A DNA stretch of 24,960 nt from Candidatus Falkowbacteria bacterium CG10_big_fil_rev_8_21_14_0_10_44_15 (lineage in GTDB: Bacteria; Patescibacteriota; Patescibacteriia; Patescibacteriales; XYC2-FULL-47-12). Numbering within the stretch: the first letter of the stretch is position 1; each line of letters opens with the position of its first letter. Positions 20,544 through 24,960 of the stretch are shown here, in pieces. The notes under the pieces were generated by a model, which searched no databases, was not told the DNA's origin, and was given only the letters and a program-made list of their open reading frames with translations. The DNA is taken from NCBI GenBank assembly GCA_002773575.1, contig PFAT01000030.1:1-24960 (forward strand). Direction: 5' to 3'. The position numbers were made by a program, and so were the translations under genes.

Positions 20544-21131
20544 ATGTTCGCCTTTTTACGCGGTACAATTTTAAACAAAGGGCAAGGATTCGTTATTGTG
20601 GAGACTGGCAATATTGGCTACCAGATTTTTGTTAATGCCGTCGCGTACGCGGATTTAAGCATCGGGCAAGAGGTAGAATTTTATTTATACCACCATGTAC
20701 GCGAGGATATGGAAGACTTGTACGGGTTTAAAAGTTTCGCGGAACTGGAATTTTTTAAATTGCTTTTATCGGTATCGGGCGTGGGGCCGAAATCAGCGCT
20801 GGGAATTTTAGGCATGGCTAGCGTGGAAGAGATAAAATCGTCCATTGGGCACGGCGATCCTTCACTTTTGACTAAAGTGTCCGGCATCGGCAAAAAAACC
20901 GCGGAACGAATCGTGCTGGAACTGCGCAGTAAAATTGATTATTTAACGCCGCTGAAAGACGGCGCGGCCGGAATGAGCGTTAGCGGCGATGAAATTGACG
21001 CGCTCATGTCGTTAGGATATTCTCTGCAGCAGGCACGGGAGGCGCTGAAGAACGTTGAGCCAAGCATTAAAGAAAGCGGGGAAAGAATCAGGTCGGCGCT
21101 GCGGGGGCTATCACATAACATTAAAACATAA
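20544..21131 (+). CDS. ruvA: Holliday junction DNA helicase subunit RuvA
   Basis: 195 residues, normal length. RuvA binds four-way DNA junctions and loads RuvB for branch migration. Domain I (OB fold, 1-63): FLRGTILNKGQGFVIVETGNIGYQIFV and FYLYHHVREDMEDLYGF. Domain II: two helix-hairpin-helix motifs, LLSVSGVGPKSALGIL and VSGIGKKTAERIVLEL. Domain III (148-190), which contacts RuvB, is present with DEIDALMSLGYSLQQAREAL. It is the third gene of a compact cluster. ruvB and ruvC are not in the window. The end of the gene runs into a short ACATTAAAAC repeat tract. Confidence 0.97.
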   Translation: MFAFLRGTILNKGQGFVIVETGNIGYQIFVNAVAYADLSIGQEVEFYLYHHVREDMEDLYGFKSFAELEFFKLLLSVSGVGPKSALGILGMASVEEIKSSIGHGDPSLLTKVSGIGKKTAERIVLELRSKIDYLTPLKDGAAGMSVSGDEIDALMSLGYSLQQAREALKNVEPSIKESGERIRSALRGLSHNIKT

Positions 21132-21162
21132 AAACATTAAAACAAAAAAGCAATTCCATTGG

Positions 21163-21189
21163 TAATTAGATATTAGGATATTGGATATT
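21163..21189 (+). repeat. ATATTGGATATT-type repeat before the nuclease gene
   Basis: ATTAGATATT-AGGATATTGGATATT runs up to the start codon. An inverted copy (AATATCCAATATCC...) lies inside the gene at 21391-21415. Confidence 0.75.
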
Positions 21190-22113
21190 ATGAAAAAGCG
21201 GGGGATAATTTTGTTTAGCGTAATTATAATATTATTAGCGGTAATTTTGATAATAAACAGACAAACATTAGGAGAAAAAAATGTTTTAGGAGGAAAATTA
21301 GTAAATGAACAGCCAATACTCAACAGCGAACGGGAAGAAACATCAAAAAAAGAGGATAAAAGCATAGAAGAGAGAAATTTGGTAAAGGAAAATATCCAAT
21401 ATCCAATATCTAATGTTAGCGCTGAAAGCATCGCAGAAGGTGGAAGTCGTAATCAAAACAAATCAGACTATAAACAATATTATCTAGTAACTAGAGTTAT
21501 TGACGGAGACACTATTGACGTAAACAGCGGGACGACTACCGAGCGCGTGCGTTTAATCGGCATTAACACGCCGGAAGTCGTTGACCCCAGAAAACCGGTT
21601 GAATGTTTCGGCCGGGAAGCAAGCCAAAAAGCGCACGAATTTTTAGAAAACCAAGCAGTTTATTTAGAGCCGGACGAAACGCAAGACGAGCGGGATAAAT
21701 ACGGGCGGCTCTTGCGTTACGCTTGGCGCGCCGATGGGGTTTTTTATAACTGGGAAATCATCAAACAGGGCTACGCTTACGAATATACTTATTTTACTCC
21801 TTATAAATATCAGGCGGAATTTAGGCAGGCGGAAACTCTTGCGCGCGACCATAAATTAGGGCTGTGGGCGGATAACGCTTGCACCGTTGCTAACAATTTA
21901 AACGCTTCTACTCCCACCGCCAGTGCTTTGCCATCCAATCCGAATTGCAACATCAAAGGAAACATCGCGAGCGATGGCGAAAAAATTTACCATTTGCCGA
22001 GTTGCGACTATTACGCTAAAACAATGATTAATTTAGGGCAGGGCGAGCTTTATTTTTGTTCGGAAGAAGAGGCGGTCGCGGCCGGCTGGCGAAAGGCGCA
22101 GAACTGCGAATAA
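21190..22113 (+). CDS. Membrane-anchored thermonuclease (SNase-like) with Cys-rich C-terminal domain
   Basis: 307 residues from the ATG at 21190. One N-terminal hydrophobic helix (5-22) is a signal or membrane anchor, so the nuclease faces outward. The SNase domain (98-228) keeps VIDGDT (Asp105, Asp107), RLIGINTPE (Arg121, Glu129; Asn126 where many have Asp) and DKYGR (Arg173). It cuts DNA and RNA with calcium, plausibly for nucleotide scavenging in an auxotroph. The last 55 residues (CNIKGNI, HLPSCDYY, YFCSEEEAVAAGWRKAQNC) form a separate Cys-rich domain resembling those found after nuclease domains, possibly metal- or DNA-binding. The linker 62-95 contains a repeat-derived NIQYPISN. The start codon is at the edge of an inverted copy of that repeat. 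Confidence 0.9.
   Translation: MKKRGIILFSVIIILLAVILIINRQTLGEKNVLGGKLVNEQPILNSEREETSKKEDKSIEERNLVKENIQYPISNVSAESIAEGGSRNQNKSDYKQYYLVTRVIDGDTIDVNSGTTTERVRLIGINTPEVVDPRKPVECFGREASQKAHEFLENQAVYLEPDETQDERDKYGRLLRYAWRADGVFYNWEIIKQGYAYEYTYFTPYKYQAEFRQAETLARDHKLGLWADNACTVANNLNASTPTASALPSNPNCNIKGNIASDGEKIYHLPSCDYYAKTMINLGQGELYFCSEEEAVAAGWRKAQNCE
21391..21415 (+). repeat. Inverted copy of the ATATTGGATATT repeat inside the nuclease gene
   Basis: Reads AATATCCAATATCC then AATATCTAAT, the near-exact reverse complement of 21163-21189. In frame it encodes NIQYPISN in the linker. Confidence 0.75.
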
Positions 22114-22129
22114 TATAATGCAAATCTAT

Positions 22130-22150
22130 CCCGCAGTACTGCGGGACAAA
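22130..22150. repeat. TCCCGCAGTACTGCGGGA palindrome
   Basis: An 18-base perfect palindrome between the nuclease and FemAB-like genes. Its 16-base core is identical to that in the T-box stem I (9712-9727). Several GCAAAT words surround it. Confidence 0.8.
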
Positions 22151-22195
22151 TACTGCAAATAATTCGTATGCAAATAAATAATGCAATGCATTCGT

Positions 22196-23164
22196 ATGCA
22201 CACCTCATTTCTACAATCACAAGGCTGGGAAGAATTTCAAAAGTCAGTTGGTTATCAGACGTTTAGAGTTGATAGCGCGCTTTTAATTAAGAAGTCATTG
22301 TTTTTTGGCAAGAGTTATTTTTATGCGCCCAGAGCAGGAACGAGTAACGGGGAACGAGTAACGGGAAATTTTATTGATGATATTATTCAGTTGGCGAAGA
22401 AAGAAAATTGTATTTTTTTAAGAATAGAACCACAAAATCAATTATCAATTAAAAATTACGAGTTACGAAAAGTTGCGGATGTCCAGCCCAGCCAAACGAT
22501 AATTTTAGATTTAACAAAAAGCGAAGAAGAATTGCTGGCCGGTATGCATCCCAAAACAAGATATAACATTAGGCTGGCGGAGAAGAAAGCCGTTACCGTG
22601 CGGACCGTAGAGACGCGCCACGGCGCGTCTGAAGATTTTGAAAAATTTTGGGAGTTGATGGAGGAAACCGTCGGAAGAGACAAGTTCCGTTCTCATGGGA
22701 AGGAATATTATAAAACTATGTTAGGCTCGCTTGACATTTCAATTCCCACCGCCCCCGCCTCCTCCCCGCCTCGCCGGCCGGCAGGCTCTAAGGAAGGGAA
22801 CGACGGCAACAAACTTAGTGTCAGATTGTATTTTGCCGAGTATGAAAATAAAATTTTAGCCGCCGGCATCTTTGCTTTTTACGGCGATGTGGTTACATAC
22901 TTACACGGCGCCTCCACGCATAAACACAAAGAAATAATGGCGCCGTACGCGTTGCATTGGAAGATGATAAAACTTGCCAAGCAATTGGGTTATAAACATT
23001 ATGATTTTTACGGCATTAACGAAAAGAAATGGCCGGGGGTGACAAGATTTAAGCGCGGCTTCGGCGGGAAAGAAGTAAATTATCCGGGATGTTTTGACAT
23101 TATTTTTGATAAAGAGTGGTATGGGGCGTATAAAGTTTTAAGGAGAATTAAAAGTATAATTTAA
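22196..23164 (+). CDS. FemAB/MurM-like peptidoglycan aminoacyltransferase
   Basis: 322 residues from the ATG at 22196 (an in-frame ATG at 22181 is possible; no SD helps). SFLQSQGWEEFQKSVG is the typical start of Fem-family proteins; later DLTKSEEELLAGMHPKTRYNIRLAEKKAV, the double-GNAT core, and LHWKMIKLAKQLGYKHYDFYGINEK, then RFKRGFGGKEVNYPGCFDII close to the C-terminus all fit. Fem enzymes move amino acids from aminoacyl-tRNA onto lipid II stem peptides to build cross-bridges. Next to a MurE-like ligase this suggests cell-wall work. Three repeat insertions are in frame: NGERVTGN (22337-22370), VETRHGAS (22607-22630) and APASSPPRRPAGSKEGN (about 22753-22800). The last sits between the two GNAT halves. 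Confidence 0.88.
   Translation: MHTSFLQSQGWEEFQKSVGYQTFRVDSALLIKKSLFFGKSYFYAPRAGTSNGERVTGNFIDDIIQLAKKENCIFLRIEPQNQLSIKNYELRKVADVQPSQTIILDLTKSEEELLAGMHPKTRYNIRLAEKKAVTVRTVETRHGASEDFEKFWELMEETVGRDKFRSHGKEYYKTMLGSLDISIPTAPASSPPRRPAGSKEGNDGNKLSVRLYFAEYENKILAAGIFAFYGDVVTYLHGASTHKHKEIMAPYALHWKMIKLAKQLGYKHYDFYGINEKKWPGVTRFKRGFGGKEVNYPGCFDIIFDKEWYGAYKVLRRIKSII
22337..22370 (+). repeat. AACGAGTAACGGGG repeats inside the FemAB-like gene
   Basis: Two copies of GGAACGAGTAACGGG in tandem, in frame, encoding TSNGERVTGN. Same unit as the tract after the ferredoxin gene. Confidence 0.8.
22607..22630 (+). repeat. GTAGAGACGCGCC palindrome inside the FemAB-like gene
   Basis: AGACGCGCC (22611-22619), CA-like two-base centre, GGCGCGTCT (22622-22630), preceded by GTAG. 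It encodes VETRHGAS. Same family as the intergenic palindrome at 19793-19813. Confidence 0.85.
22753..22800 (+). repeat. Pro/Ser/Arg-encoding GC-rich repeat inside the FemAB-like gene
   Basis: C-rich sequence followed by GCCGGCCGGCAGGC-type palindrome and AAGGAAGGG. It stands out in GC content from the AT-rich gene around it. Confidence 0.65.
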
Positions 23165-23230
23165 CAATAATTAAACAGTAATTTTTACAATAATTTTTTA
23201 TAATTATTGTTAAATTATTGTAAAATTTTT
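23161..23230. repeat. AT-rich AACAATAATT/AACAGTAATT tract before the murE-like gene
   Basis: Repeated TTAACAATAATT, AACAGTAATT and the inverse AATTATTGTTAAATT. Relative of the tract at 18692-18770. It fills the gap after the FemAB-like gene and may have replaced the original start region of the ligase. Confidence 0.75.
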
Positions 23231-24712
23231 GTGCAATTATTGTATATAATAAAAAAATTTATTCCAATAAAATTATTCAAAAGGCTTCAACCCGCCTACC
23301 ATTTTATTTTGGCGTGGCTCGCGGCTGTTTGGTATAAATTTCCGTCGGAAAAATTAATCGTCATCGGCGTTACCGGCACTACCGGCAAAACAACCTCGGT
23401 GTATTTAATCGCCAAAATGTTAGAGCAGGCCGGCTATAAAGTCGGCTATACTTCAACGGCGATGTTTAAAGCGGCGGATAAAGAATGGCTGAACGATAAA
23501 AAAATGACGATGGTCGGAAGATTTTTTACGCAAAAGATGTTGCGCCAAATGGTAAAAGCCGGCTGCGAATACGCTGTTATTGAGACTACCTCGCAAGGAA
23601 TTGAGCAATTCCGCCATCGCTTTGTTAATTACGACATTTTAGTTTTTACCGGGCTTTACCCGGAGCATATTGAAGCGCACGGCGGTTTTGAGAATTATAA
23701 AGCAGCCAAGGGCAAACTGTTTGAGCATTTGTCGGAATGCAAATCAAAGTACGGCAACGAAAGAAAGAAAGTGCAGCCGATAAAAAACGAGATTAAAAAA
23801 ATTCATTTGGAGCGGGTGCCAAAAATTATTATCGTTAACGGCGATGACAAGCAGGCGGAATATTTTTTAAACTTTAAAGCGGAAGAAAAAATTACTTATC
23901 ACATAGCACACAACACAAAACAGATAACACAAATTAAAGAGGAAAAGAAAATAATAGCGAACAATGTGGCGGCTAAAGACAATGGTGTCCAGTTTTTTGT
24001 AGAGGGGGTCAGGTTTAATTTGCGCCTGCTGGGCGAGTTTAATGCGCAGAATGCGCTGACGGCAATCAGCGTAGGAATATCGCAGGGATTAAGCTTAGAA
24101 CAAATTAAATCAGGGTTGGAAAAAATAACTGGCGTGCCCGGCCGGTTTGAGCGGATAACCTCACCCCGCCTCACCCCTGCCTTGCCGGCAGGCAGGCCTA
24201 ACCCCTCTCCTTATCAAGGAGCGGGGGATGATTTTAATGATTTTACCGTCATTGTAGATTATGCCTTTGAGCCGCGGGCGGTAGCCAAATTATACGAGAC
24301 AGTTAAGCTGATTGAGCATAATCGCATTATTCACGTTTTAGGTTCGGCTGGCGGCGGGCGCGATATCGCGCGGCGGCCTTTACTCGGTAAAGCCGCGGGC
24401 GAATGCGCTGACGTTATAATTATTACTAACGAAGACCCTTACGATGACGACCCGCAAATTATTATTGACCAGGTGGCGGTAGGCGCGGCCAAAGCGGGTA
24501 AGATATTAGGGGAAAATTTATTTAAAATAATGGATAGGCGCGAGGCGATCAAGCAAGCTCTAAAAATCGCAGCGGCAGGGGATGTGGTTTTAATTACGGG
24601 AAAAGGATGCGAACAGGCGATTTGCGTTGCCGGCGGCAAAAAAATTCCTTGGGACGACCGGCAGGTTGTCAGGGAGGAATTGGGAAAGGAAGTTAGAAGT
24701 AAGGAGTTATAA
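23231..24712 (+). CDS. murE: MurE-like Mur ligase with short N-terminus
   Basis: 493 residues if started at GTG 23231; TTG 23240 is also possible, and codons before 23231 lie in a repeat. There is no ATG. Mur ligases add amino acids to UDP-MurNAc peptides using ATP. IGVTGTTGKTTS (P-loop, about 45-56), ETTSQGIEQFRHRF, FTGLYPEHIEAHGGFENY, LLGEFNAQNALTA, VPGRFERI and ITNEDPYDDDP place it with MurE. The P-loop lies near residue 50, not about 110 as in E. coli, so the UDP-binding N-terminal domain is nearly missing; MurE-like proteins of CPR bacteria often look like this. NEDPY stands where meso-DAP enzymes have DNPR, so the added residue is open. Two in-frame repeats: HIAHNTKQITQIK (about 23898-23935) and SPRLTPALPAGRPNPSPYQGAG (24158-24228). 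Adjacent to the FemAB-like gene. Confidence 0.9.
   Translation: MQLLYIIKKFIPIKLFKRLQPAYHFILAWLAAVWYKFPSEKLIVIGVTGTTGKTTSVYLIAKMLEQAGYKVGYTSTAMFKAADKEWLNDKKMTMVGRFFTQKMLRQMVKAGCEYAVIETTSQGIEQFRHRFVNYDILVFTGLYPEHIEAHGGFENYKAAKGKLFEHLSECKSKYGNERKKVQPIKNEIKKIHLERVPKIIIVNGDDKQAEYFLNFKAEEKITYHIAHNTKQITQIKEEKKIIANNVAAKDNGVQFFVEGVRFNLRLLGEFNAQNALTAISVGISQGLSLEQIKSGLEKITGVPGRFERITSPRLTPALPAGRPNPSPYQGAGDDFNDFTVIVDYAFEPRAVAKLYETVKLIEHNRIIHVLGSAGGGRDIARRPLLGKAAGECADVIIITNEDPYDDDPQIIIDQVAVGAAKAGKILGENLFKIMDRREAIKQALKIAAAGDVVLITGKGCEQAICVAGGKKIPWDDRQVVREELGKEVRSKEL
23898..23935 (+). repeat. ATAACACAAA-type repeat inside the murE-like gene
   Basis: ATCACATAGCAC, ACAACACAAAAC and AGATAACACAAA units in frame, encoding YHIAHNTKQITQ. 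Low-complexity tract similar in style to other coding repeats here. Confidence 0.55.
24158..24228 (+). repeat. Compound palindromic repeat inside the murE-like gene
   Basis: ACCTCACCCCGCCTCACCCC start and CCCCTCTCCTT-ATC-AAGGAGCGGGG end match the ileS repeat family (14393-14448); a CCTGCC...GGCAGG palindrome is nested inside. It encodes TSPRLTPALPAGRPNPSPYQ between VPGRFERI and the FTVIVDYAFEP block. Confidence 0.85.
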
Positions 24713-24786
24713 AGTCATTAGTTACTTAGTCAAATCATTTTTTTTGTTTTGATGTTTTATGTTACATGTTAAGTGTTATATGAGAG

Positions 24787-24795
24787 TGTGGATAA
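24787..24795 (-). other. Lone DnaA-box match
   Basis: TGTGGATAA, the exact complement of the consensus TTATCCACA, in the AT-rich 248-base tail after the ligase gene. Only one copy is seen, so an origin cannot be claimed. Confidence 0.3.
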
Positions 24796-24905
24796 CTTAG
24801 ATTAACAAGAAGTAATTAATATCATAAAAAGGCAGATTTTATTTAATTTTAGCTTAAAAATTAGTGCTCTTGCATTTTTAATAAAAATAATCTTTAAAGC
24901 CCCTA

Positions 24906-24934
24906 TTGACAATTATTTTTATTATTGTTAATAT
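24906..24934 (+). promoter_or_regulatory. Promoter for a gene beyond the right edge
   Basis: TTGACA (24906-24911), 17-base spacer, TAATAT (24929-24934). The rest of 24713-24905 holds no ORF or clear hairpin. Confidence 0.65.
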
Positions 24935-24960
24935 GAGGCTACGTAAGATGTAAAATCTCA

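Noticed and set aside
24713..24960. Replication origin
   Set aside because: AT-rich with one exact DnaA box, but no cluster of boxes and no dnaA or dnaN gene is visible.

Overview
The window reads as a chromosomal segment of a Patescibacteria/CPR-type bacterium, most likely Parcubacteria-like. This is an inference from gene content and style. The pointers are a MurE-like ligase with a very short N-terminus next to a FemAB-type transferase, DUF5674, a NIF3-like protein, a Thermotoga-type mini-ferredoxin, an aberrant TGT, AT-rich genes mostly lacking Shine-Dalgarno (SD) sites, and very many small palindromic or simple repeats. No rRNA, tRNA, CRISPR array or transposase gene was seen.

Layout. 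Bases 1-2316 are visibly GC-richer: the 3' end of a secreted protein with two fibronectin-III-like repeats, then a FadL/OMPP1-like beta-barrel protein, which is surprising for a presumed monoderm. Bases 2335-2563 hold no gene but have a promoter, a multi-hairpin fold and a terminator, so a candidate small RNA or riboswitch-like leader. Two methyltransferase-fold genes follow, each with its own promoter, SD and terminator (2568-4872). Next is a 7TM sensor histidine kinase closely followed by a stand-alone C39-like peptidase (4931-7161).

Bases 7162-12317 form an amino-acid island: a glutamate-5-kinase-like gene behind a leader of repeated CCTCAAG/CTTGAGG hairpins; on the minus strand yerC (TrpR family) then hisI; and divergently a fused anthranilate synthase (trpEG) behind a clear T-box leader with terminator and antiterminator. 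Each enzyme is an orphan from a longer pathway, and regulation is unusually dense: divergent promoters, a large palindromic leader before yerC, and a possible antiterminator between yerC and hisI.

From 12344 on the genes are mostly housekeeping: CheY-like regulator, ferredoxin, tgt, ileS, a membrane protein, a small kinase-like protein, NIF3-like, then a compact DUF5674-hypothetical-ruvA run, a thermonuclease, a FemAB-like transferase and a MurE-like ligase. The last two act on peptidoglycan. The window ends in AT-rich sequence with a promoter for a gene beyond the edge.

The most distinctive pattern is repeats inside genes. At least five coding sequences (tgt, ileS, the nuclease gene, the FemAB gene, the murE-like gene) carry in-frame palindromic or simple-sequence repeats of families also found between genes, usually between conserved blocks. 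This recalls the Rickettsia palindromic elements. The best candidates for new biology are these coding repeats, the T-box/YerC-controlled orphan trpEG locus and the structured RNA at 2401-2563.
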